A stretch of 6,622 bases of DNA from JANRKT01 sp033763355 (GCA_033763355.1 JANRKT010000075.1:1-6622), one strand, 5' to 3'; positions 1 to 6,070 are shown, numbered from the stretch's first letter. Notes: generated from the letters alone by a model not told the origin. Made by a program: numbers and translations.

Positions 1-279
1 CACCGCAATCAATCCGCCGAGGAACGCCATTGGCACAGAAGCAATGGCCAATGGCAGAAATATCTTCCATTTAAAATGCCCGCCGCGATAAAACTGTATA
101 AAAGAAGTCAATGATACAAACAAATTCAAAAGTAAAGCAGTTGGCTTCATCACATCCGGCGCAATGCTGAAAATAGCCATCAATGCAAGGTAGCCGCTGG
201 CGCCACCGTGCCCCACTGAAGAATACAGGAATGCTACAAGGAAAAGCAGGAAATAAAATATGAGAATACTGTCCGCCAT
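1..279 (-). CDS. TauE/SafE (TSUP) family membrane transporter, N-terminal part
   Basis: This is the first 93 codons of a gene that runs off the left edge. It begins at the ATG read leftwards from 279. The peptide is strongly hydrophobic: one likely membrane helix at about residues 4-20 (SILIFYFLLFLVAFLYSS), a second at about 43-60 (PTALLLNLFVSLTSFIQF) and a third starting near 70. The motif SSVGHGGASGYLALMAI after the first helix is the glycine-rich signature of the TauE/SafE (DUF81) family. Members are inner-membrane permeases associated with sulfite, sulfonates or other small organic anions; the substrate of this one cannot be read from the sequence. It starts 9 bp after the moeA stop, so it is probably co-transcribed with moeA. 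Two-thirds or more of the protein is missing. The family call is strong. A role in molybdenum-cofactor sulfur chemistry or oxyanion transport would be inference from position only. Confidence 0.88.
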   Translation of the reverse strand, partial: MADSILIFYFLLFLVAFLYSSVGHGGASGYLALMAIFSIAPDVMKPTALLLNLFVSLTSFIQFYRGGHFKWKIFLPLAIASVPMAFLGGLIAV

Positions 280-288
280 ATATAATCT

Positions 289-1473
289 TTAAAAAGGAAA
301 GAGGTGAATTTCAACCATCTCCCCTTCCTTACATGCTGTCACTTCTTCATTGATTTGTATAAGGCAGTTGGCCTTTGCATAAGAACTTAAGCGGTAAGAT
401 TCCTGGGCATCCAGTACCATTGCTGTTTTACCATCATAAAGCCCTTTGAGGAAATGCGTTAACCCTGGCTGCTTCTGAAAATCTTTTGCAAGGGGGACTT
501 TCAATACCTGCAACCCGGTTTCTTTGTTGCAAAGTTTTCCTAATGCCGGCAAAACATATTCATAAAAACAGGTAAGAACGGAAGAAGGATTTCCGGGCAA
601 CCCGAAAACCAGTTTGCTTTCTTTTTTCCCAAAGAACAAAGGCTTACCCGGTCTTTGTCTTATTTTATGAAAAAACTGTACAACCCCGCATTTAACTGTT
701 GCTTTTAAAACAAAATCGTAGTCCCCCACACTGATGCCGCCTGTTAATAACACCACGTCGCTCACCATTAACGCTTCTTTTAAAATGCCGGTTAAAGCCT
801 CAAGGTCATCATCAGCCCAAATAACTTTTACATGGGTAATATTTAATTTTTGTAATGCTGCTGTAAGTGTAAAAGAATTGGATTCGTAAACCTGACCGTG
901 CTGCAAGGGTTTGCCGGGTTGCTGCAATTCTTTACCTGTTACAATAATACGTACCACCGGTTTGGGATAAACGCTGACCTCAGTAATACCAATACCCGCA
1001 AGAAAACCAACAGCAGCGGGGGATAACAAACTTCCTTTTACCAGGGCCAGTTCTCCCTTTTTAATTTCAGAACCTTTTGGCCTCACGTTACTGCCTTCCT
1101 GTAGTTTTTCATCTTCTATCAGCAATAAACCGTTTTCAGTTTTTATTTTTTCCTGCATCACAACTGTATCTGCCCCCTCAGGCACTGCTGCACCTGTAAA
1201 GATCCGCACCGCCTTTTGGGGATCGGATAATAATTTTTCATCATCACCTGCTGCCACCTTTCCTTCTATCTTTAATTTTTTGTATTGCTTCCATCCGCTG
1301 AAAGAAAGTGCATAACCATCCATTGATGATTGGTGGTATGCCGGGATATCAACTGAAGAATAAACATCTTCTGCCAATACAAGTCCCGCCGCCTCAGCCA
1401 ATGGCAAGTTTACCGGCGCCAGCTGATCAATACTTTTGTGGATAATTGCTTTTGCTTCTGTAACGCTTATCAT
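289..1473 (-). CDS. moeA: Molybdopterin molybdenumtransferase MoeA
   Basis: Cytoplasmic enzyme that inserts molybdate into adenylylated molybdopterin to give molybdenum cofactor. At 394 residues it is close to the 411 of E. coli MoeA. Visible family motifs, in order, are MDGYAL (51-56, with the conserved Asp), RIFTGAAVPEGADTVVMQE (90-108), the MogA-like domain from about 170 with TGGISVGDYDF (244-254), RQRPGKPLFFG (272-282) and GLPGNPSSVL (291-300). The C-terminal beta domain is about 326-394. No key motif is missing. The ATG at 1473 fits the expected N-terminus (MISVTEAKAII); there is no Shine-Dalgarno, as is usual in Bacteroidota. The gene lies 211 bp after the modE-like gene and appears to have its own promoter with a ModE-box-like operator. 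A TauE-type transporter follows after 9 bp. The annotation is close to certain. Confidence 0.97.
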   Translation of the reverse strand: MISVTEAKAIIHKSIDQLAPVNLPLAEAAGLVLAEDVYSSVDIPAYHQSSMDGYALSFSGWKQYKKLKIEGKVAAGDDEKLLSDPQKAVRIFTGAAVPEGADTVVMQEKIKTENGLLLIEDEKLQEGSNVRPKGSEIKKGELALVKGSLLSPAAVGFLAGIGITEVSVYPKPVVRIIVTGKELQQPGKPLQHGQVYESNSFTLTAALQKLNITHVKVIWADDDLEALTGILKEALMVSDVVLLTGGISVGDYDFVLKATVKCGVVQFFHKIRQRPGKPLFFGKKESKLVFGLPGNPSSVLTCFYEYVLPALGKLCNKETGLQVLKVPLAKDFQKQPGLTHFLKGLYDGKTAMVLDAQESYRLSSYAKANCLIQINEEVTACKEGEMVEIHLFPF

Positions 1474-1546
1474 ACGTTTTTTACAGCATTAAACATCATT
1501 TTACCTGTTCATTTTTTCAACCCGGTACAGGCAAAAAATTAAAACC

Positions 1547-1560
1547 GCCCAGCAACGGGC
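1547..1560 (-). other. Possible leader hairpin upstream of moeA
   Basis: Read on the minus strand, GCCCGTTGCTGGGC can fold into a 5-bp stem (the last pair is G-U) with a TTGC loop. It is followed by GG and a T-rich run (GGTTTTAATTTTTT). It would lie about 12-28 nt into the transcript from the candidate promoter at 1579-1586 and about 75 nt before the moeA start. It could be an attenuator-like structure or simply a stabilising 5' stem. It does not resemble the much larger Moco riboswitch. A short stem like this can arise by chance. Confidence 0.25.
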
Positions 1561-1578
1561 ACATCGTAATTGGAACGG

Positions 1579-1586
1579 CAAATTTA
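1579..1586 (-). promoter_or_regulatory. Candidate -7 element of the moeA promoter
   Basis: The minus strand reads TAAATTTG, an exact match to the Bacteroidota -7 consensus TAnnTTTG. No TTG is found 19-20 bp upstream; that position falls inside the ModE-box-like inverted repeat at 1602-1629. Transcription would start near 1572-1575, giving a leader of about 100 nt before moeA. The missing -33 element, together with the overlapping operator, suggests regulated initiation, but this is inference. Confidence 0.5.
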
Positions 1587-1601
1587 TCTCCGGGTTCTGG
1601 C

Positions 1602-1629
1602 ATCGTTATTTATTAACGGAAATAACGGT
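1602..1629. promoter_or_regulatory. ModE-box-like inverted repeat (putative operator)
   Basis: CGTTATTT at 1604-1611 and AAATAACG at 1620-1627 form a perfect 8-bp inverted repeat separated by 8 bp; one more outer pair matches (1602/1629). Written as CGTTAT-N12-ATAACG it spans 24 bp. From memory, the E. coli modA operator bound by ModE has the same half-sites and the same 24-bp span. The repeat covers the -33 position of the candidate moeA promoter and lies 55 bp from the end of the modE-like gene. Site and regulator are thus adjacent, which makes ModE binding the natural inference. Whether it would repress or activate is not visible. Confidence 0.65.
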
Positions 1630-1684
1630 AGCATGAAAGGGTAAATTACATAAAATTGCTTTACTGTCCTGTCCCTGGTAAAAA

Positions 1685-2050
1685 TTAATCCAGAATTACC
1701 GTTTCTTTTTCAAGAAAGTCCCTGAAACGGTTACGCAGCAGTTTATACCGGTTTATCAGGAGCTTTGCCTCATCAGTAACAACAGAACCGCCGCCCTTTT
1801 CTCCCCCGCTTTGTTTTACCACAAGAGGCTTTCCGGCCATAGTATTCAGGTTATTGATGATCTGCCAGGCTTTTTTGTATGACATCTGCATTTGCCCGGC
1901 AGCCTGCCTGATAGAACCTGTTTCTGCTATAAGTTCGAGTAATTGAAGAGGGCCGGGGCCAAAAAAACGTTTCCCTTTTTTTTCAATCCAAAGGCTCCCG
2001 TTTACCGTAAACCCAGGGTGAACTGTCTTTTTTGAAATTGATTTAGCCAT
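1685..2050 (-). CDS. modE: ModE-like winged-helix regulator without molybdate-binding domain
   Basis: A 121-residue protein matching the N-terminal DNA-binding half of ModE, the molybdate-responsive regulator. The winged helix-turn-helix covers about 31-100: GPGPLQLLELIAETGSIRQA leads into the recognition-helix motif SYKKAWQIINNLN (57-69), which is typical of ModE. The wing contains KPLVVKQSGGEKGGGSVVT (74-92), matching the conserved GGxxGGG..T segment. E. coli ModE is about 262 residues, the rest being two molybdate-binding Mop/TOBE domains; here the protein ends soon after the helix that follows the wing. The stop is clean and no Mop-like peptide follows, so it seems naturally short rather than broken. 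It lies 45 bp after moaA in the same direction. A ModE-box-like repeat follows the gene, upstream of moeA. The symbol reflects family membership, not proven molybdate response. Confidence 0.88.
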   Translation of the reverse strand: MAKSISKKTVHPGFTVNGSLWIEKKGKRFFGPGPLQLLELIAETGSIRQAAGQMQMSYKKAWQIINNLNTMAGKPLVVKQSGGEKGGGSVVTDEAKLLINRYKLLRNRFRDFLEKETVILD

Positions 2051-2095
2051 TATTATAAGCTGCGATGTGAAGGAAGAATCGTATTGTGGCAGAGT

Positions 2096-3076
2096 CTATC
2101 CCCCTATCGTAATCATACTCCTGTTGTGTATCTCTTCAGCATGCAGGTGTTCAAAATCGGTATTCATCTGTCCGCCCAGCGCTTCTGCTTTATTGGCTAT
2201 GCACTGATGTATCAGGGGAAGCACATCATCGCCATTCCGCAAAGCAGTAAGCAGATCGGTTTCTTCTTTGGAAAAAAGGCAGTTCTTCATCTTGCCATCT
2301 GCAGTTAAACGCATACGGTTGCAACCGCTGCAGAATGGCGCACTCATGGTACTGATAACTGAAAATGTCCCTGCATGACCCGGCACTGTATAACTTTTGG
2401 CGGTATCATGTTTGTCATTCTGCAATTTTTCAACAACATATCTTTCTTCAATAACCTGCAGCATTTCCTGCCAGGTAAACACTTTATTGCTTGTCCACCT
2501 GTTGCCGCTGAAGGGCATGAACTCAATAAACCTTACATGCACGGGCTCATTTTTTGTCCATGCAATAAAATCATTGATCTCACTGTCATTCAGCCCCCGC
2601 ATCACCACCACATTTATTTTTACATGAAAACCTTTGCTGATGAGGAGACGGATGTTCTGGTACACCCTGTCAAACTGGTCCCTGCGGGTAAGAAAAAGAA
2701 ACCTTTCTTTCTGTAATGTATCAAGACTGATATTAAGCGATTTCACATTGGCCTGCTGCAATACATCCACAAATTCATGAAGCCTTGTTGCATTGGTAGT
2801 GAGGGTAAGTTTTACCGGAAGTTTTGATAAAGACAGAAGAATATCGGCGGCATCTTTTCTCACCAGCGGCTCCCCTCCCGTTAACCTGATTTTATTTACT
2901 CCTTCACTTACAAATAATTTTGCAAGGGCTTCAATTTCGGAAGCCTGCATTAAACGTGAAGCGGGTGTAAAAACATAATCCTCTTCGGGCATGCAGTAAA
3001 AACAGCGGAGGTTGCAATTATCAGTAAGTGATATGCGCAGGTAATTGTGTACCCTGTTGTAAGAATCCCTGATCAT
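2096..3076 (-). CDS. moaA: GTP 3',8-cyclase MoaA (radical SAM)
   Basis: First enzyme of molybdenum-cofactor synthesis: it converts GTP to 3',8-cyclo-7,8-dihydro-GTP, which MoaC turns into cyclic pyranopterin monophosphate. The length of 326 residues is normal. The radical SAM cluster motif CNLRCFYCMP (Cys21, Cys25, Cys28) is intact and followed by the SAM-binding segment RLTGGEP (64-70). The second [4Fe-4S] site, which binds substrate, is present as Cys249, Cys252 and Cys266 (FCSGCNRMRLTADGKMKNC). The C-terminus ends in the conserved Gly-Gly tail (NRSMITIGG). The ATG at 3076 gives the expected start, MIRDSYNRVHNYLRISLTD. It lies 26 bp after the nucleotidyltransferase gene and 45 bp before the modE-like gene, so it is probably part of the xdhC-led transcript. 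No defect is seen. Confidence 0.97.
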   Translation of the reverse strand: MIRDSYNRVHNYLRISLTDNCNLRCFYCMPEEDYVFTPASRLMQASEIEALAKLFVSEGVNKIRLTGGEPLVRKDAADILLSLSKLPVKLTLTTNATRLHEFVDVLQQANVKSLNISLDTLQKERFLFLTRRDQFDRVYQNIRLLISKGFHVKINVVVMRGLNDSEINDFIAWTKNEPVHVRFIEFMPFSGNRWTSNKVFTWQEMLQVIEERYVVEKLQNDKHDTAKSYTVPGHAGTFSVISTMSAPFCSGCNRMRLTADGKMKNCLFSKEETDLLTALRNGDDVLPLIHQCIANKAEALGGQMNTDFEHLHAEEIHNRSMITIGG

Positions 3077-3102
3077 CAGTTATCATTAATCTCAGTGTAA
3101 AA

Positions 3103-3729
3103 TTACTTTGTTCCTTTATTATAGGCTTTTAATTCTTTTTTGCTGCCGTTTGCGGTAAACTGGTTTTTCAGCAGGCGGTCATAATCCTGCGGGGTATCAA
3201 TATCAATGTGCCCCATCGGGAAAGATACAGTGGCAGTTGATTCCATGTTTTTCTTTACAATGCTTTTTGCCCCTTCACTGCCTTTCAGCGCAAGCAGTTC
3301 CGGGAAAAAACTTTTGTCAAACAGCACCGGTGTGCCAATGGTATCCCCATACTCACAGGCAATGATCCTTTTATGGCTTTCCATTCTTTTATTGATCAGC
3401 TCATTTAAAAGCGTGGATGAAATAAATGGCTGGTCAAGAATAATAAACATTACCGCATCAAGAGCCGGATGAATTTTCAATAAAGCCGTAAGCCCGCAAT
3501 GCACGGAAGATGCCATGCCTTCGGTCCAGTTTTTATTGATTACAACATGCAAGCCTTTTGCTTCAACTTCTTCTTTAAACAACGATGCATTGGCGCCAAG
3601 AACTGTAACAAAAGGTTTACATGGCGAATCAATGGCCACCTGCAATACATGATGCAGTAAAGTGGCGCCGTTGTATTTTAGCAATTGTTTGGGCTGGCCC
3701 ATTCTTGCAGATGAACCCGCAGCCAGCAA
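3103..3729 (-). CDS. MocA/MobA-like molybdopterin nucleotidyltransferase (start uncertain)
   Basis: NTP-transferase (GT-A fold) of the MobA family. It joins a nucleotide to molybdopterin, probably CMP to make molybdopterin cytosine dinucleotide. The NTP-binding motif is LAAGSSARMGQPKQLL (2-17); LAAGxS rather than LAGGxxxRMGG favours the CTP-using MocA type. Also visible are WTEGMASSVHCGL (68-80), the acidic metal-binding site ILDQPFI (97-103), GTPVLF (132-137) and DIDTPQDYDRL (176-186). The listed start is the TTG at 3729, the only ATG/GTG/TTG in frame, but it truncates the first beta strand. The frame stays open upstream to 3789, and 3730-3753 encodes QHNCGLI before LLAAGSS, as expected for the family. 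Translation therefore probably starts further upstream, perhaps at ATA (3753) or ATT (3771). The gene lies between xdhC and moaA, as expected for a maturation operon. Confidence 0.88.
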   Translation of the reverse strand: MLAAGSSARMGQPKQLLKYNGATLLHHVLQVAIDSPCKPFVTVLGANASLFKEEVEAKGLHVVINKNWTEGMASSVHCGLTALLKIHPALDAVMFIILDQPFISSTLLNELINKRMESHKRIIACEYGDTIGTPVLFDKSFFPELLALKGSEGAKSIVKKNMESTATVSFPMGHIDIDTPQDYDRLLKNQFTANGSKKELKAYNKGTK

Positions 3730-3786
3730 TATGAGGCCGCAATTGTGCTGTATTTTATGATTGTATGAAATAAGATTTGAATTTAG

Positions 3787-3799
3787 GGATTATTAATCC
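3787..3799. repeat. 13-bp palindrome in the xdhC-nucleotidyltransferase gap
   Basis: GGATTA-T-TAATCC is a perfect odd palindrome just after the xdhC stop. It sits where the upstream extension of the nucleotidyltransferase frame meets its stop codon. As RNA it would make only a weak 4-bp stem with a 5-nt loop, so it is not a convincing terminator. It may be a protein-binding site or chance. Confidence 0.25.
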
Positions 3800-3815
3800 G
3801 GGACTTTACCTTCCC

Positions 3816-4970
3816 TCACAACTTCACTTCTTCAATAGTTTGCAAAGAGCGGGAATGTATATTGATCATGTTGTTTTTTAAAGACTGCCCTCTCCTGCCT
3901 GCCAGCACAGCTTTTATTTCTGCCGCAACTGACAATGCTATCTCTTCAGAAGCTTCCGCACCGATATCAAACCCGACAGGACCGTAAATAACAGAAAGCT
4001 GTTCATTATTTAATGTAATGCCTTCTTCCTTTAATTCATGCAGCATCCTGTCTGTTTTCTTTCTCGGCCCCAATATACCTATATAATTTGTTTTTTCTTT
4101 TACCAGTTGCCGCAGCATGGCCATATCGTAATTGTAGTTGTGCGTCATCAGCACAAAAACTGTACGGTCATCAACAACCAACTGTGACAACACCTTATCA
4201 GGTTTGGCCAGAATAATTTTTTTTGCTGTGGGGAAACGTTCAGCCTTTGCATAATTGGTCCGTCCGTCCGCAAGTGTTGTTTCCCATCCCAAAACACCGG
4301 CAATCTGCACCAAAGGTTTTACATCATTGCCTGCACCGATGATGACCAGTGAAACCGGCGGGTTGATCAGTTCAATAAACGCAGTGTATTGGTTATTTTC
4401 TGAAACATAGGTTTTAGTGGCTGATTCCTTCCGGTCAAATGCTTTCTTTGTATCAGCAAGTAAAATATCATATAATTTTTCGCCGGGGGTATTCCTCTTT
4501 ATGGTTTCCTGCTCTGAATGTAAAAGGCATGTGCCCGGCTGAACGCCCCACCTGTCCTTTAATGAGAACAAAGTAACTACAACAGCTTTCTGTCTTTGGT
4601 TGAGGATACTCTTAAAAAGCTGAATGGGGTTATCAGGCTTTGAAGGGTCAATGGGTTCAAGCAGTATGTGGATGATGCCATTGCACCCAAGGCCCACGCC
4701 AAAGTTCACATCATCTTCATCAGTGGTATCGTAAGTAATAAGCTTTGTTTTTTGTTCAGCCATTACCAGCAATGCCTGCCGCAATGCATCCCCTTCTAAA
4801 CATCCGCCACTGATGGCGCCGGTAAGCTTACCCTCATCTGTTACCAGCATACGTGCACCGGGTTGACGATATGATGAACCATCCACATGCACTACAGTAG
4901 CAAGGGCTGTCTGCCTGCCCTGCTTTTGTGCTTCGTCAAATGACTGTATAATTTCCGTTATTTCTTTCAT
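3816..4970 (-). CDS. xdhC: XdhC/CoxI-family molybdenum hydroxylase maturation factor
   Basis: Cytoplasmic chaperone that binds molybdenum cofactor, supports its sulfuration and delivers it to xanthine oxidase-family enzymes. The 384 residues contain both family domains. The N-terminal XdhC/CoxI domain (about 11-106) shows HVDGSSYRQPGARMLV (28-43), GAISGGCLEGD (51-61, Cys57) and FGVGLGCNG (90-98, Cys96). The C-terminal Rossmann-like domain (about 207-355) shows VIIGAGNDVKPL (209-220), VLMTHNYNYD (273-282), YIGILGPRKKTDRML (296-310) and GPVGFDIGAEASEEIA (330-345). A polar tail of about 27 residues follows. The ATG at 4970 fits the family start and has no Shine-Dalgarno. It is the first gene of the four-gene run, with a candidate promoter just upstream. 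An IorA-like subunit gene on the opposite strand is the likely client. The assignment is firm at family level. Confidence 0.94.
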   Translation of the reverse strand: MKEITEIIQSFDEAQKQGRQTALATVVHVDGSSYRQPGARMLVTDEGKLTGAISGGCLEGDALRQALLVMAEQKTKLITYDTTDEDDVNFGVGLGCNGIIHILLEPIDPSKPDNPIQLFKSILNQRQKAVVVTLFSLKDRWGVQPGTCLLHSEQETIKRNTPGEKLYDILLADTKKAFDRKESATKTYVSENNQYTAFIELINPPVSLVIIGAGNDVKPLVQIAGVLGWETTLADGRTNYAKAERFPTAKKIILAKPDKVLSQLVVDDRTVFVLMTHNYNYDMAMLRQLVKEKTNYIGILGPRKKTDRMLHELKEEGITLNNEQLSVIYGPVGFDIGAEASEEIALSVAAEIKAVLAGRRGQSLKNNMINIHSRSLQTIEEVKL

Positions 4971-4987
4971 AACATCACGATCTTACG

Positions 4988-5018
4988 GCAATTTACTGCA
5001 TTTCCTTTAAAGCGGGAA
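4988..5018 (-). promoter_or_regulatory. Candidate promoter of the xdhC-led operon
   Basis: On the minus strand, TAAATTGC (4988-4995) resembles the Bacteroidota -7 box TAnnTTTG. It is preceded at 20 bp by TTC (5016-5018) in place of TTG at -33. Spacing and position are good: the transcript would start about 10 nt before the xdhC ATG. Both elements are imperfect. The same TAAATTGC octamer stands upstream of the NIPSNAP gene. Confidence 0.35.
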
Positions 5019-5058
5019 CTGACGATGGTCGCCACGCATACTTTTATAATTAAGATAG

Positions 5059-5240
5059 CCACAGATTACACAGATTTACACAGAAAGTTTAGCTATTTAT
5101 TAATTAAAATGGTTAAAACAGCTCATTTTAAAATGGCCCCTTACAGTTTTTGGCAATTGCGGAATACATGTCTCCCTGACATTCAAATGTGAGTTTTCAA
5201 AAGAGGGAGGTTACTCTGTGCCAATCTGTGTAATCTGTGG
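5059..5240. repeat. 182-bp segment bounded by 26-bp inverted repeats
   Basis: The arm at 5059-5084 (starting CCACAGATTACACAGATT) and the arm at 5215-5240 (ending AATCTGTGTAATCTGTGG) are inverted copies matching at 24 of 26 positions. They enclose 130 bp of AT-rich, non-coding sequence. The segment fills most of the 283-bp spacer between the NIPSNAP stop (5254) and the xdhC start (4970). Similar CACAGATTACACAG sequences are common between genes in Bacteroidota, and a related copy occurs here at 6380-6407. It could be a small non-autonomous element or a long hairpin acting as a 3' end signal for the NIPSNAP gene. There is no ORF and no clear target-site duplication. Confidence 0.7.
5124..5135. 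repeat. 12-bp palindrome inside the inverted-repeat segment
   Basis: CATTTTAAAATG is a perfect palindrome near the middle of the 5059-5240 segment. TTAAAATGG also occurs twice, at 5104-5112 and 5128-5136, as a direct repeat. In such AT-rich DNA these may be chance. Confidence 0.3.
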
Positions 5241-5253
5241 CCAACCTAAACAA

Positions 5254-6000
5254 CTATTTTATGGCCGAAAAGGCCAATGGCTTCATGTAAACCGATTCTA
5301 TCTTCTCCACTATCTTCCCGCCCTTTTCAGATTCTGACGCCACCTTCATCCATTCGGGGTCTTTCCTGAAAGTATCAAATGATGCTTTGCCTGCTTCTTC
5401 GCTTTTATGCGCCAGTATATAAACCAGTTTGGGCTGCACATTCGCTTCTTTTTCGATGGTTTCCCAATAGGCCACATTGGTCATGCCATGCTTCTCAAAT
5501 AATTTCAAGGTATGGTTCCTGAACCTTGTGTTAAGATCGCTTAGCTTACCCGGGTGACAATAATAAGTCCGCAGCTCAAAAACCCTTTCCGGATTTTTTT
5601 GAGAAGCTTGTACCAGGGGGCTGAAGTCAGACGCCTTCATCAGAATTGAAGTAATGCTCGTTATGATCTTTCCGCTTTCTTCTGATTTATTCCTTACAGT
5701 TTGCCAGGCAGGGTCATTTATAAAAGCTTTCCATGATGCCTCCCTTGATTTTTCATCGGGAAATGAAAGCACATAGTACAGGGCATTCTTCTCATTGTTA
5801 ACTGGCAACCAGTAACCCACATTGGTCATGCCGTGTTTTTCAAACAAAGCAGTGGTATGGTTTTGAAAACGGCTGATGAGTGCATCCAGCCTGCCCGGCT
5901 CGCAGTAATAAATGCGCAGCTCGTATAATTTTGTATCTGTGCTTTGCGCAATGCTGTATTGAACTGTAAGGAGCAGGATAACAGGTAATAGTTTTTTCAT
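5254..6000 (-). CDS. Exported protein with two tandem NIPSNAP domains
   Basis: A 248-residue protein beginning with a typical signal peptide (MKKLLPVILLLTVQYSIAQS, likely cleaved after Ala18) and no lipobox cysteine, so it is probably soluble in the periplasm. The rest is two NIPSNAP (ferredoxin-like, dimeric alpha-beta barrel type) domains, about 25-122 and 140-242. Residues 27-64 and 142-179 align without gaps at 27 of 38 positions; each copy carries ELRxYYCxPG, RFxNHT and LFEKHGMTNVxYW. Internal duplication therefore made a pseudo-dimer in one chain. The family has no settled function in bacteria, and no catalytic residue can be named. It is divergent from the IorA-like gene and lies upstream of xdhC in the same direction, separated by the inverted-repeat segment, so co-transcription is doubtful. 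It may be a bystander rather than part of the cofactor block. Confidence 0.92.
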   Translation of the reverse strand: MKKLLPVILLLTVQYSIAQSTDTKLYELRIYYCEPGRLDALISRFQNHTTALFEKHGMTNVGYWLPVNNEKNALYYVLSFPDEKSREASWKAFINDPAWQTVRNKSEESGKIITSITSILMKASDFSPLVQASQKNPERVFELRTYYCHPGKLSDLNTRFRNHTLKLFEKHGMTNVAYWETIEKEANVQPKLVYILAHKSEEAGKASFDTFRKDPEWMKVASESEKGGKIVEKIESVYMKPLAFSAIK

Positions 6001-6019
6001 ACTGCAAGTTTGGTTTAGT

Positions 6020-6051
6020 GCAATTTAAGAAGAAAACAAGGTTTCCCGCAA
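6020..6051 (-). promoter_or_regulatory. Candidate promoter of the NIPSNAP gene
   Basis: On the minus strand, TTG (6049-6051, part of the GCAAAG repeat) is followed after 21 bp by TAAATTGC (6020-6027), close to TAnnTTTG. It lies about 20 bp upstream of the NIPSNAP ATG at 6000. The -7 box is imperfect and the spacer 1-2 bp longer than usual. If correct, the -33 element is supplied by the repeat. Confidence 0.3.
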
Positions 6052-6070
6052 AGACGCAAAGGCGCAAAGG
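6047..6070. repeat. Three tandem 8-bp units (CGCAAAGR)
   Basis: CGCAAAGA, CGCAAAGG and CGCAAAGG follow one another without gaps. Such GCAAAG-type strings recur between genes in Bacteroidota and other phyla. Here they form the left edge of the repeat-rich spacer. A degraded version (GGCAAAAAGGCGAAGGAGCA, about 6281-6300) precedes the second long repeat copy. Confidence 0.75.

Noticed and set aside
1474..1600. Moco riboswitch in the moeA leader
   Set aside because: The leader is too short, has only one small hairpin and lacks the multi-stem architecture of that class.
1474..1684. Remnant of lost ModE Mop domains
   Set aside because: The sequence after the modE-like stop shows no Mop-like peptide that I can recognise and is explained better as a promoter region.
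2344..2526. Minus-strand 60-residue frame inside moaA
   Set aside because: An alternative frame entirely within moaA, with no domain or independent start signal.
2084..2716. Plus-strand open frames of 74, 113 and 76 residues
   Set aside because: They lie opposite moaA, whose motifs are complete. Their peptides show no recognisable domain and they are best explained as shadows.
2793..3472. Plus-strand open frames at 2793-2978 and 3206-3472
   Set aside because: Opposite-strand shadows of moaA and of the nucleotidyltransferase gene.
4956..4973. CGTTATTT at the xdhC start, identical to the moeA operator half-site, with ATAAC nearby
   Set aside because: The half-sites are 7 bp apart rather than 12, which puts them half a helical turn out of phase, and most of the match lies in the first codons of xdhC. 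Probably chance.
5840..6067. Minus-strand 75-residue frame overlapping the NIPSNAP start
   Set aside because: It is out of frame with the signal peptide and NIPSNAP domain and begins in the GCAAAG repeat.
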